Of a stretch of 64,000 nucleotides of DNA, positions 28,333 through 38,496 are shown piece by piece. Made by a program: the position numbers and the translations under genes. The notes under the pieces were generated by a model, which searched no databases, was not told the DNA's origin, and worked only from the letters and a program-made list of their open reading frames with translations. Numbering within the stretch: position 1 is the stretch's first letter; the number at the start of each line of letters is the position of its first letter. The DNA is from Pseudomonas sp. NBRC 111124 (lineage in GTDB: Bacteria; Pseudomonadota; Gammaproteobacteria; Pseudomonadales; Pseudomonadaceae): assembly GCF_001320245.1 (NCBI RefSeq), contig NZ_BCBA01000027.1, positions 1-64,000 of the forward strand, in the 5' to 3' direction.

Positions 28333-29192
28333 ACACAGTCAAGACCATCCGCGAACTGCGTGCCGCCGTCGCCCGTGCCCGCAGTGAAGGCAAGCGTATC
28401 GGCTTCGTGCCGACCATGGGCAACCTGCACAGCGGCCACGCCGCGCTGGTGACCAAGGCCGCCCAACGTGCCGACTTCGTGGTCGCCAGCATCTTCGTCA
28501 ACCCACTGCAGTTCGGTGCCAACGAAGACCTCGACAAGTACCCGCGCACCCTCGCCGCCGACCAGCAGCGCCTGTTCGACGCTGGCTGCCACCTGCTGTT
28601 CGCACCCACCGTCGAAGAGATGTACCCCGACGGCATGGCCGTGCAAACCCGCGTCAGTGTGCCCAACCTCTCCGAGGGCCTGTGCGGCGCCAGCCGCCCT
28701 GGGCATTTCGAAGGCGTGGCGACCGTGGTCAGCAAGCTGTTCAACATGGTCCAGCCCGACCTGGCCGTGTTTGGCGAAAAGGACTACCAGCAGCTGGCGG
28801 TGATCCGTGCCATGGTGCGCGACCTGAACATGCCGATCCAGATCATCGGTGAGCCGACCGTACGGGCCGAAGATGGCCTGGCACTGTCATCGCGCAACGG
28901 ATACCTGACGACTGAGCAGCGCAGTACGGCACCGGTGGTGTATCGCACCTTGAAGCAGATCGGCGAAGCGCTTGGCCGTGGCCAAGTGGATTTCGCGGCC
29001 CTGATCGAGCAAGGCAAAGCCAACCTGATCGCTGCCGGTCTGCGCCCGGATTACCTGGAAGTGCGTCACGCGGTGAACCTTCGCCCGGCGTCGTTCGGCG
29101 ACCGAGACCTGGTGATTCTGGTTGCGGCTTATCTGGGTAACACTCGCCTGATCGATAACCTGTATCTGCATCTGGACGAGAAGACCGCCTGA
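28329..29192 (+). CDS. panC: Pantothenate synthetase
   Basis: PanC condenses pantoate with beta-alanine using ATP. It has 287 residues with the HIGH-like motif HSGH inside [22 protein letters not shown] and the KMSKS-equivalent region ALSSRNGYL. It is coupled to panB; panD (aspartate decarboxylase) is not present in this window. Confidence 0.97.
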   Translation: MNTVKTIRELRAAVARARSEGKRIGFVPTMGNLHSGHAALVTKAAQRADFVVASIFVNPLQFGANEDLDKYPRTLAADQQRLFDAGCHLLFAPTVEEMYPDGMAVQTRVSVPNLSEGLCGASRPGHFEGVATVVSKLFNMVQPDLAVFGEKDYQQLAVIRAMVRDLNMPIQIIGEPTVRAEDGLALSSRNGYLTTEQRSTAPVVYRTLKQIGEALGRGQVDFAALIEQGKANLIAAGLRPDYLEVRHAVNLRPASFGDRDLVILVAAYLGNTRLIDNLYLHLDEKTA

Positions 29193-29196
29193 TGCC

Positions 29197-29219
29197 TTGG
29201 GGCTGCCGTGCAGCCCCAA
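29197..29219 (+). terminator. Hairpin after panC
   Basis: Perfect 10-bp stem TTGGGGCTGC / GCAGCCCCAA with a CGT loop, five bases past the panC stop. It lacks a T-run but is well placed to end the panBC transcript. Confidence 0.65.
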
Positions 29220-29333
29220 AATCCCCGCCATACCCATTCCCTGCGCGCGGCCTTTGCCTATAATGATGGCCAGTCTGAACCCGGCAATGACTGCCCTGTC
29301 CAAGGCTCACCACGCATCAAGGAATTCCGCGCA

Positions 29334-30998
29334 ATGGCGTATTACCGTACCCCCCACGATGTGACGGCCCTGCCTGCCTGGCAGGCCCTGCAGCAGCACC
29401 GCGACGCCATGCAAGGCTTCAGCATGCGCGAAGCCTTCGCCGCCGACGCCAAGCGCTTCGACCAATTCTCCCTGAGCAGCTGCGGGCTGTTTCTCGATTA
29501 CTCGAAAAACCTGATCACCGACGAAACCCGCGATCTGCTGGTAAATCTGGCTGAACAAGTCAACCTGCAGGACGCGATCAAGTCGATGTTCAGCGGCGAG
29601 ATCATCAACGCCTCGGAAGGGCGCCCGGTGCTGCACACCGCGCTGCGCCGCCCGGTGGGCGACAAGCTCAGCGTCAACGGCGTAAACGTGATGCCGGAAG
29701 TGCACAAGGTACTCAACCAGATCACCGAGCTGGTCGGCCGCATTCATGACGGCCTGTGGCGTGGCTACAGCGAAAAGCCGATCACCGATGTGGTCAACAT
29801 CGGCATCGGCGGCTCGTTCCTCGGCCCCGAACTGGTCTCCGAAGCCCTGCTGCCGTATGCCCAACGCGGCGTGCGCTGCCATTACCTGGCCAATATCGAC
29901 GGCAGTGAATTCCATGAACTGTCGGCCAATCTGCGTGCCGAAACCACGCTGTTCATCGTCTCGTCGAAGTCGTTCAACACCCTCGAGACCCTGAAGAACG
30001 CCATGGCCGCGCGTACCTGGTACCTGGCCCAGGGTGGCTCGGAAGCCGAGCTGTACCGCCACTTCATCGCGGTGTCGAGCAACAAGGCCGCCGCCGTGGC
30101 CTTCGGGATCCGTGAAGAGAACATTTTCCCGATGTGGGACTGGGTTGGCGGGCGCTACTCGCTGTGGTCGGCCATCGGCCTGCCGATCGCCCTGGCCATC
30201 GGCACTGCCAACTTCAAGGAACTGCTGTCGGGTGCCTACACCATGGACCAGCACTTCCAGACCGCGCCCTTCGACAAGAACATGCCGGTACTGCTGGCCC
30301 TGCTGGGCGTGTGGTATGGCAACTTCTGGGGCGCCAGCAGCCACGCGATCCTGCCGTACGACCATTACCTGCGCAACATCACCAAGCACCTGCAACAGCT
30401 GGACATGGAGTCCAACGGCAAGAGCGTGCTGCAGGACGGTACGCCGGTCAAAACCAGAACCGGCCCGGTGATCTGGGGCGGCGTCGGCTGCAACGGCCAG
30501 CATGCCTACCACCAGTTGCTGCACCAGGGCACACAGCTGATTCCGGCCGACTTCATCGTGCCAGTGGTCAGCTTCAACCCGGTGGCCGACCACCATCAGT
30601 GGCTGTACGCCAACTGCCTGTCGCAGAGCCAGGCGCTGATGCTCGGCAAGACCCGTGAAGAAGCCGAGACCGAACTGCGCCAGAAGGGCCTGAACGAAGC
30701 GGACATCGAGACGCTCGCGCCGCACAAGGTGATCCCGGGCAACCGCCCGAGCAACACCTTGGTGGTCGAACGCATCAGCCCGCGCCGCCTGGGCGCACTG
30801 GTGGCGATGTACGAACACAAGGTGTTCGTGCAGAGCGTAATCTGGGGTATCAACGCCTTCGACCAGTGGGGTGTGGAGCTGGGCAAGGAGCTGGGCAAAG
30901 GTGTTTACCAGCGCCTGGTCGGCAGTCTCGAAGACAGCGCCGAAGACGGTTCCACCCAAGGTCTGATCAACTACTTCCGCGGCCGTCACCGCGGTTGA
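29334..30998 (+). CDS. pgi: Glucose-6-phosphate isomerase
   Basis: Pgi interconverts glucose-6-phosphate and fructose-6-phosphate; in Pseudomonas, which lacks phosphofructokinase, it mainly serves hexose recycling and precursor supply. It has 554 residues starting MAYYRTPHD at ATG 29334 with AAGGA upstream. Family signatures [16 protein letters not shown] and [14 protein letters not shown] are intact, and the catalytic Glu lies in the [10 protein letters not shown] segment. It appears to be a single-gene unit with its own terminator. Confidence 0.97.
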   Translation: MAYYRTPHDVTALPAWQALQQHRDAMQGFSMREAFAADAKRFDQFSLSSCGLFLDYSKNLITDETRDLLVNLAEQVNLQDAIKSMFSGEIINASEGRPVLHTALRRPVGDKLSVNGVNVMPEVHKVLNQITELVGRIHDGLWRGYSEKPITDVVNIGIGGSFLGPELVSEALLPYAQRGVRCHYLANIDGSEFHELSANLRAETTLFIVSSKSFNTLETLKNAMAARTWYLAQGGSEAELYRHFIAVSSNKAAAVAFGIREENIFPMWDWVGGRYSLWSAIGLPIALAIGTANFKELLSGAYTMDQHFQTAPFDKNMPVLLALLGVWYGNFWGASSHAILPYDHYLRNITKHLQQLDMESNGKSVLQDGTPVKTRTGPVIWGGVGCNGQHAYHQLLHQGTQLIPADFIVPVVSFNPVADHHQWLYANCLSQSQALMLGKTREEAETELRQKGLNEADIETLAPHKVIPGNRPSNTLVVERISPRRLGALVAMYEHKVFVQSVIWGINAFDQWGVELGKELGKGVYQRLVGSLEDSAEDGSTQGLINYFRGRHRG

Positions 30999-31005
30999 CC
31001 GCAAG

Positions 31006-31033
31006 CCTGTGCCGACCGTAAGGTCGGCACAGG
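31006..31033 (+). terminator. Terminator after pgi
   Basis: Perfect 12-bp stem CCTGTGCCGACC / GGTCGGCACAGG with a GTAA loop, eight bases after the pgi stop; the following bases are TTGCAC, without a long T-run. Confidence 0.75.
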
Positions 31034-31108
31034 TTGCACGCCCCCTCCAGCTACACTGTCCATCGAATAGCCGTTGCCGTCCCTCCGACAAGAGCAGGAC
31101 CACCCGCC

Positions 31109-33043
<1,935 letters not shown>

Positions 33044-33056
33044 CAGGCGGCCACTT

Positions 33057-33090
33057 TCCATGGCCGTCCTGCAGCACAGGACGCCATGGA
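33057..33090 (+). promoter_or_regulatory. Hairpin enclosing the start of the MpaB-like gene
   Basis: TCCATGGC-C-GTCCTG pairs with CAGGAC-GCCATGGA: 14 bp with one bulged C. The right arm contains the AGGA ribosome site and the ATG at 33086, so if formed in RNA it would hide the translation start. It also stands 14 bases past the acs stop, where a terminator might be expected. Confidence 0.6.
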
Positions 33091-33958
33091 AGCCCTACGC
33101 CGCCGCATCGAAACCCAGGTCATGAGCCTCACCGGGCTGGCCCTCGGCCAGCTGGACCTCGAATCGCCCAAGGGCGACCCCGGCCTGTTCGGCCCGCATA
33201 GCATCAGTTGGCGGGTGCATGGCGACTTCCCGAGCATGCTGGTTGGCGGTATCAGCGCCCTGATGCTGCAGCTGCTGCACCCGCTGGCCTTGGCCGGGGT
33301 ATGGGACCACTCCAACTTCCGCGAAGACCTGCTCGGCCGCCTGCGCCGCACCAGCCAGTTCATCTCCGGCACCACCTTCGGCTCGACCCGCGATGCCGAA
33401 TGGTTGATCGACAAAGTGCGCACCATCCACCTGCAGGTGACCGGCACTGCACCCGACGGCAGTCCATATGCCGCCAGCGACCCGGACCTGCTGACCTGGG
33501 TGCATGTGGCCGAAGTCAGCAGCTTCCTCGCTGCCCACCTGCGTTACCGCGACCCAGGGCTTTCGCGCGCCGACCAGGATGCCTACTACGCAGAAATCGC
33601 CCTCATCGCCGAGCGCCTCGGGGCGCGCAATGTCCCCCGCTCCTGCCAGCAGATCGAGGACTATCTGCAGCAGATGCGCCCACAACTGCAATGCAGCACG
33701 CGTAGCCTGGAAGTGGTCGGGATCCTGCTCGACGCCCCTGCCCCGAGCCGCCTTGCCGTACCGGTCGGCAAGCTGATGCTGCAGGCAGGCATCGACCTGC
33801 TACCGGACTGGGGCCAGGCCATGCTCGGCCTGCAGCAAGGGCCGCTGCAACGGCGCATGATCCGCCTTGGCCTGCAACGCACAGCACCGATCCTGCGCTG
33901 GGCCATGCGTGATGGCTCGTCGCAACGGGCCAAGCGGCGCATGGGTATCCTCGAGTGA
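33086..33958 (+). CDS. MpaB-like oxygenase-family protein (DUF2236)
   Basis: This 290-residue protein carries the DUF2236 / ER-bound oxygenase MpaB-type domain. The pattern ALMLQLLHPLALAGVWDHSNF includes the conserved His, and FGSTRDAEWLIDKVRTIH and WVHVAEVSSFLAAHLRY (with a WVH motif) follow. Family members such as latex-clearing protein use a histidine-bound b-heme, but the substrate here is unknown. It sits 42 bases after acs in the same direction and may be co-transcribed. Confidence 0.85.
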   Translation: MEALRRRIETQVMSLTGLALGQLDLESPKGDPGLFGPHSISWRVHGDFPSMLVGGISALMLQLLHPLALAGVWDHSNFREDLLGRLRRTSQFISGTTFGSTRDAEWLIDKVRTIHLQVTGTAPDGSPYAASDPDLLTWVHVAEVSSFLAAHLRYRDPGLSRADQDAYYAEIALIAERLGARNVPRSCQQIEDYLQQMRPQLQCSTRSLEVVGILLDAPAPSRLAVPVGKLMLQAGIDLLPDWGQAMLGLQQGPLQRRMIRLGLQRTAPILRWAMRDGSSQRAKRRMGILE

Positions 33959-34036
33959 AGGTAAATGGTCGCGTCAGCGGAACCGATTTAACGTGCCATA
34001 CTCCAAGCACTCCTGCTTAGACAGACGAAGCGACAC

Positions 34037-36973
34037 ATGTACAAAGGATTGACTCGCGCCCTCGGCGCCCTGTTGGCTCTCGTGGCCCTCTACAGCCTGG
34101 TCGGCTTCCTCATTCTTCCTGGCGTTGCCTTGCGCATCGCCAACCAGCAGCTGGCGCAGTACGCCACCGTGCCGGCCCACATTCAACGCATCGAACTCAA
34201 CCCCTTCAGCCTGGAGCTGACGTTGTGGGGCCTGCAGCTCGGCGAGCCCGGCAAGGAACAGGTCGGCTTCGAACGGCTGTACGCCAACTTGGCGCTCGAC
34301 AGCGTGTGGAGCGGCGCCCTGCACCTGCAGGCCATCGAGCTCGACAAACCCCGCAACGAGGTGCTGTTCGCCAAGGACGGTACGCTCAACCTGACCAAGC
34401 TGTTCCACTTGCCTGCCAGCGAACCCAAGCCGGACGAGCCGCCCGGCAAACCATTCCCGCTGCGCATCGGCAGCTTCAAGCTCAGTGGCGGCTACCTGCA
34501 CTTCGAGGATCAGCGCCCGAGCGAGCCGATCGAGTTCATCTACGACGACATGAACCTGGAGCTGAAGAACCTCAGCACCCTGCCGGACGACAACGCCGAC
34601 ATGACCCTGGTGGCGCTTGGTCCCAACGGCGGGCGCGTGGACTGGAACGGCACGCTCAGCCTTTCGCCGATCGCCTCGGAAGGCACACTCAAGCTCACCG
34701 ACGGCAAGATGAAGCTGTTCTGGCCCTATGTGCGTGATGCCTTACCCCTTGTGCTCGAAGACGGCGTGGTCAACCTCGACACCCACTACAAGCTCAACCT
34801 GTCCAAGGAAACCGAGCTGTTGCTGGACAACACCTCGGTCAAGGTCGCACCGTTCGCGATCAAAGCACCGGATGGGCGGCCACTGGCGCGCCTGGCCAAT
34901 CTGGAGGTGAGCGAGACCTCCATCGACCTGGCCAAGCAGCTGGTCACCGTCGGCAAGGTTCGCAGCGAAAAACTGGAAACCTGGGCGGCGCTGGAAAAGG
35001 ACGGGCAGCTCGACTGGCAAAAGCTGTTCGCCAGCCAGCCGGCCAAGGCCACGCCGAAGGAAAAAGCCGAGCCGGCAGCCGCCGAGCCAACCCAGCAGGA
35101 AAAAGCCGCCAAGGAGCCGAGCAAGCCGTGGCAGGTGCTGCTCAAGGACGTGCAATTGCGCAACTACCAAGTGCACCTCGCCGACCGCAGCCAGAAGGAG
35201 CAGGTAGCACTGGATGTCGGCCCGCTGAACCTCGACATGCAGGGCTTCGATAGCCTCAACCAGTCGCCTTTCACCCTGAAGCTCGACACCGGCGTGGGTA
35301 AACAAGGCAAGTTGCAGGCGGCCGGTGAAGTGAACCTGGCGCCCGTCACTGCCAAGCTCGATGTCAGCACGCGGGATATCGACCTGCGAGTCGCCCAGGC
35401 CTACATCAGCCCGTTCATTCGCCTGGAGCTGCGCAGCGGCATGCTCGCCAGCGACCTCAAGGTCAACGTCAAGAGCACCGAACCGCTGGCCTTCAACGTC
35501 ACCGGCAAGGCTCAGGTCAACCAGCTGCACACCCTGGACACAATCAAGGGCCGTGACTTCGTCAAGTGGCAGCAAGTCAACGTCGATGGCCTGTCGTATG
35601 TGCACGGCGATGCCTTGTCGATCGACAAGGTGACCCTGCTGCAGCCCTACGCACGCTTCATCATCAACGAAGACCGCACCACCAGCGTCGACGATCTGCT
35701 CATCCCGCAACCGGCCGGTGCACCCGCCAGCAGCCCGGCCAAGCCGGCCAGTGCCGCGGCCGGCAAGCCGCTGGGCATCCACATCGGCCAGATCGATATC
35801 AACGACGGTTCGGCCAACTTCGCGGACCTGACGCTGACACCCAATTTCGCCACCGCCGTCCAGCAGCTCAATGGCCAGATCGGCACGATCGACAACCGCA
35901 AGCCGGCACCGGCCAAAGTTGATGTCAAAGGTAAGGTCGATCGTTATGCCCCGGTCACCATCAAAGGCGCACTCAACCCGTTCAACCCGCTGGCCAGCCT
36001 GGATATCGCCACCAGCTTCAAGCGCGTCGAACTGACCACCCTGACGCCCTACTCCGGCAAATTCGCTGGCTTCCGTATCCGCAAGGGCCGACTGAACCTC
36101 GACCTGCATTACCTGATCACCAACGGGCAGCTCAAGGCCGAGAACAAAGTGGTGGTCGAGCAGCTGCAGCTGGGCGAAAAGGTCGACAGCCCGGATGCGG
36201 TGGACCTGCCGATCCGTCTGGCAATTGCATTGCTCAAGGACACCGAAGGGCGGATCTCCATCGAATTGCCGGTTTCGGGTGACCTCAACAACCCGCAATT
36301 CAGCGTCATGCCGATCGTCTGGCAGACCCTGCGCAACCTGGTGCTGCGTGCGGCCCAGGCGCCGTTCAAGTTCATCGGAGGGCTGATTGCCGGTGGTGGC
36401 TCGGAAGACCTCGGTACGGTGGCCTTCGCCCCCGGCTCCAGTGAGCTCAGTGGTGATGCGCAATCGGCCCTGGACAAGCTGGCTTCAGCCCTCAAGGAAC
36501 GTCCGGAACTGCGCCTGGAAATCGAAGGCACCAGCGCCCAGAGCAGCGACGGTCCGTTGATCGCCCAGCAGCGCCTGGAACGCGAATACCAGGCGACCTG
36601 GTACAAGATCCTGCAGCGCCGCGGCGAAAAGGTACCGGCCAATGCCTCGATGCTGCAGGTCGATGACAGCGACAAGCCGGCGATGCTCGAAGGCATCTAC
36701 CGCACCCGCCTGAAGCAGCAGCCACCCGCCGAGTGGGAGCAACTGAGCCGGGACGAACGCACCACCAAGCTGCGCGAGGCGGTGATCAAATCCTGGGCTG
36801 AAAGCACGGCATTGCTGCGCACCCTTGGCCAGGAGCGGGCCAGCAGTATCAAGGACTACCTGGTCGACAAAGGCAAGCTCGAGGATGACCGGGTGTACTT
36901 CATCGATACCAACCTGGGGCAGGCTGAGAGCGACGGGCGGGTGATTACCCCGATGCACCTGGATGCCGAGTGA
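34037..36973 (+). CDS. Large DUF748 (AsmA-like) protein with OmpA-like C-terminus
   Basis: The protein has 978 residues. An N-terminal membrane anchor (about 10-32) leads into a long beta-rich periplasmic region of DUF748 type, related to AsmA/TamB-like bridge proteins, interrupted by Ala/Pro/Lys-rich linkers near 335-355 and 565-580. From about residue 795 an OmpA-like stretch appears (GTVAFAPGSSELSGDAQSALDKLASAL), which may touch peptidoglycan. This build suggests envelope lipid transport or stability. I cannot assign a specific role. Confidence 0.85.
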   Translation: MYKGLTRALGALLALVALYSLVGFLILPGVALRIANQQLAQYATVPAHIQRIELNPFSLELTLWGLQLGEPGKEQVGFERLYANLALDSVWSGALHLQAIELDKPRNEVLFAKDGTLNLTKLFHLPASEPKPDEPPGKPFPLRIGSFKLSGGYLHFEDQRPSEPIEFIYDDMNLELKNLSTLPDDNADMTLVALGPNGGRVDWNGTLSLSPIASEGTLKLTDGKMKLFWPYVRDALPLVLEDGVVNLDTHYKLNLSKETELLLDNTSVKVAPFAIKAPDGRPLARLANLEVSETSIDLAKQLVTVGKVRSEKLETWAALEKDGQLDWQKLFASQPAKATPKEKAEPAAAEPTQQEKAAKEPSKPWQVLLKDVQLRNYQVHLADRSQKEQVALDVGPLNLDMQGFDSLNQSPFTLKLDTGVGKQGKLQAAGEVNLAPVTAKLDVSTRDIDLRVAQAYISPFIRLELRSGMLASDLKVNVKSTEPLAFNVTGKAQVNQLHTLDTIKGRDFVKWQQVNVDGLSYVHGDALSIDKVTLLQPYARFIINEDRTTSVDDLLIPQPAGAPASSPAKPASAAAGKPLGIHIGQIDINDGSANFADLTLTPNFATAVQQLNGQIGTIDNRKPAPAKVDVKGKVDRYAPVTIKGALNPFNPLASLDIATSFKRVELTTLTPYSGKFAGFRIRKGRLNLDLHYLITNGQLKAENKVVVEQLQLGEKVDSPDAVDLPIRLAIALLKDTEGRISIELPVSGDLNNPQFSVMPIVWQTLRNLVLRAAQAPFKFIGGLIAGGGSEDLGTVAFAPGSSELSGDAQSALDKLASALKERPELRLEIEGTSAQSSDGPLIAQQRLEREYQATWYKILQRRGEKVPANASMLQVDDSDKPAMLEGIYRTRLKQQPPAEWEQLSRDERTTKLREAVIKSWAESTALLRTLGQERASSIKDYLVDKGKLEDDRVYFIDTNLGQAESDGRVITPMHLDAE

Positions 36974-36988
36974 GCGGTATCAACAGCT

Positions 36989-37022
36989 CCGGCCCTTCGC
37001 GGCTCTAGCCGCGAAGGGCCGG
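36989..37022. terminator. Bidirectional hairpin between convergent genes
   Basis: Perfect 15-bp inverted repeat CCGGCCCTTCGCGGC / GCCGCGAAGGGCCGG with a TCTA loop between the DUF748 gene and the VOC gene. The CTTCGCGGC core resembles P. putida REP DNA. It has no T-run but is symmetric and serves both directions. Confidence 0.7.
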
Positions 37023-37029
37023 TGCAGGT

Positions 37030-37443
37030 TTAAACCAATCGCTGCCCCGACACCGACGGATGATACAGCGGCTGCACCTTGTTACCCGCCGGGTCCAGCA
37101 GGTGGAAGCTGCGCGCACCATCACCATGGTTGAAAGGCTTGTCGAGCAGGGTCACGCCACGCGCCTTGAAGTACTGATACCAAGCCTCAAGTTCCTCCAC
37201 GCTGTCGACGATGAACCCGTAATGGTCAAGAGTTTGCAGACCATTGGCCGCCCCTGCCCCACGCCCCAGCGACAGGTTGTCGTTACCACAGGTCAGATAA
37301 ACCAGGTCCTCGTTGGCCCGGTTCAGCACCTCCATGCCCATCACATCGACATAGAAGCGCTCACACTCCTCCAGATTGGGCACTAGCAGGGCAATATGGC
37401 GCAGACCATTCAGGCGACCGGGACGCGCAGATAATTCGGACAT
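37030..37443 (-). CDS. VOC-family (glyoxalase/bleomycin resistance/dioxygenase) protein
   Basis: This 137-residue protein is of the vicinal oxygen chelate fold. Metal-ligand candidates are His16 (GLRHIALLVPNLEE), a His in LDHYGFIVDS and Glu in the N-terminal module (ECERFYVDVMG). A late FHLLDPAGNKV marks the family. VOC proteins range from isomerases to dioxygenases, so the reaction is open. It is divergent from the small monooxygenase gene, across a TTGTATACAA palindrome. Confidence 0.85.
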   Translation of the reverse strand: MSELSARPGRLNGLRHIALLVPNLEECERFYVDVMGMEVLNRANEDLVYLTCGNDNLSLGRGAGAANGLQTLDHYGFIVDSVEELEAWYQYFKARGVTLLDKPFNHGDGARSFHLLDPAGNKVQPLYHPSVSGQRLV

Positions 37444-37459
37444 TGGCGAGGCTCCATTT

Positions 37460-37469
37460 TTGTATACAA
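37460..37469. promoter_or_regulatory. TTGTATACAA palindrome between divergent VOC and ABM genes
   Basis: A perfect 10-bp palindrome lies in the 60-bp spacer between two divergent small genes. TTGTATACAA-type half-sites are common operators of GntR/FCD-family repressors. No GntR-family gene is in the window. Confidence 0.5.
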
Positions 37470-37503
37470 TTCGGAATTGAATTTAAAACAAAAGGAGCGC
37501 CGT

Positions 37504-37806
37504 GTGTATAGCCTGTTCATCAAGACCCGTGTAAAACCCGGATGCGCCGAGGACTTTTTGGCAGCCATGAAGGTCAATGCCGCGGCCTCCGTCGCGACCG
37601 AGCCAGGCTGCCTGGTGTTCGATGTGTCCCAAGACAGGATCGACCCTGATGTGATCTACCTCTACGAGATCTACCGCGACGATGATGCATACGAGGCGCA
37701 CACTCAAACCGCTCACTTTCGCGACAGCCGCCCCTTGGTCGAGCCACTGATCATTGAGCAGGCCTGCTTCGAGAGCGATGTAGTCGCCCGCAATCCGGTT
37801 TATTGA
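37504..37806 (+). CDS. ABM-domain (antibiotic biosynthesis monooxygenase-like) protein
   Basis: This 100-residue ferredoxin-like dimeric alpha+beta barrel protein has the family pattern FIKTRVKPGCAEDFLAAM, then EPGCLVFDVSQD and YLYEIYRDDDAYEAHTQTAHF. Such proteins act as small cofactor-free monooxygenases or quinol-modifying enzymes. The start is GTG at 37504, with AAAGGAG six bases upstream; an earlier TTG is weaker. Its pairing with a VOC gene suggests both act on one aromatic or quinone-like compound, an inference only. Confidence 0.85.
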   Translation: MYSLFIKTRVKPGCAEDFLAAMKVNAAASVATEPGCLVFDVSQDRIDPDVIYLYEIYRDDDAYEAHTQTAHFRDSRPLVEPLIIEQACFESDVVARNPVY

Positions 37807-37818
37807 GTGCCAATGAAA

Positions 37819-37840
37819 AGCCCCGGCACAGGCCGGGGCT
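37819..37840 (-). terminator. Terminator between the ABM and BON genes
   Basis: Perfect 9-bp stem AGCCCCGGC / GCCGGGGCT with a four-base loop and AAAA on its left, giving TTTT for leftward transcription. It lies between convergent genes and mainly serves the BON gene. Confidence 0.8.
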
Positions 37841-37883
37841 TCGGGTAAAGCAGGCCAAATCCCTTTGGCCGACGGGACATTCC

Positions 37884-38234
37884 TTATTCGGCTTTCAGGC
37901 CATCGGCAGAAACAGCCTTCACGCCTTTGATCTTCTTGGCGATAGCAACTGCGGTTGCTTTCTGCGATTCGGTGATTGCAGTGGTCGACGACAGGGATAC
38001 AACCCCTTTGTTAGTCTCGACTTTGATGTCGGAGCCTGGGATGCCCTTCTCGGTCAGCAGGTCCGATTTGACCTTGGTGGTGATCCAGGTATCCGAGGTG
38101 GCTTCCTTGGCTTTGGTCACCTCACCGGCCGCCAGCGTCATCGGGGCCTGGGTCGACTGTTGGGCAAACGCCGCGTTAGCCATGGTCAGGGTCAGAGCGG
38201 TAGCAGTAGCGGCAGCAATGGCGAACTTCTTCAT
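37884..38234 (-). CDS. Periplasmic BON-domain protein
   Basis: This 116-residue protein has a Sec signal peptide (MKKFAIAAAT... ending near AAFA, about residue 25) followed by one BON domain (TWITTKVKSDLLTEKGIPGSDIKVE...GVVSLSS...GVKAVSADGL). BON domains bind phospholipid or stabilise the envelope, as in OsmY or DolP. The ATG at 38234 has AGGAGTGACC upstream. One BON domain rather than two separates it from full-length OsmY. Confidence 0.88.
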   Translation of the reverse strand: MKKFAIAAATATALTLTMANAAFAQQSTQAPMTLAAGEVTKAKEATSDTWITTKVKSDLLTEKGIPGSDIKVETNKGVVSLSSTTAITESQKATAVAIAKKIKGVKAVSADGLKAE

Positions 38235-38452
38235 TTGGGTCACTCCTGTTTGTCGAAGGGTCTGCGCCGTTAGTCCTGGCGTCAGGTAAGAGTGTAGTTG
38301 CATGTGCTGTGCCAGCTTTCCCGTTTCGCTTGTTCCGTTATAAATCAATGACTTATAAACAAGGCGAGCAAATGGCCTTCGTGCATTTTGCAATCAGACC
38401 GATAAACCTGCATGCAAGATGCAAGTCCGCAAAAGGTTCCCGAAGCGCATGA

Positions 38453-38477
38453 AAAAAGGCCCCGTAGGGCCCTTTTT
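38453..38477 (-). terminator. Terminator of the rimP-pnp cluster
   Basis: A-run, GGCCC / GGGCC stem with a CGTA loop, then a T-run (AAAAAAGG...CCTTTTT), 20 bases past the pnp stop. It is symmetric enough to work in both directions. Confidence 0.85.
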
Positions 38478-38496
38478 CCTGTTGCGTGTCAGTCGC

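Noticed and set aside
36989..37022. 15-bp perfect inverted repeat considered as an IS end or attachment site
   Set aside because: No transposase or target duplication is nearby. It lies between convergent genes and fits a bidirectional terminator of REP origin.
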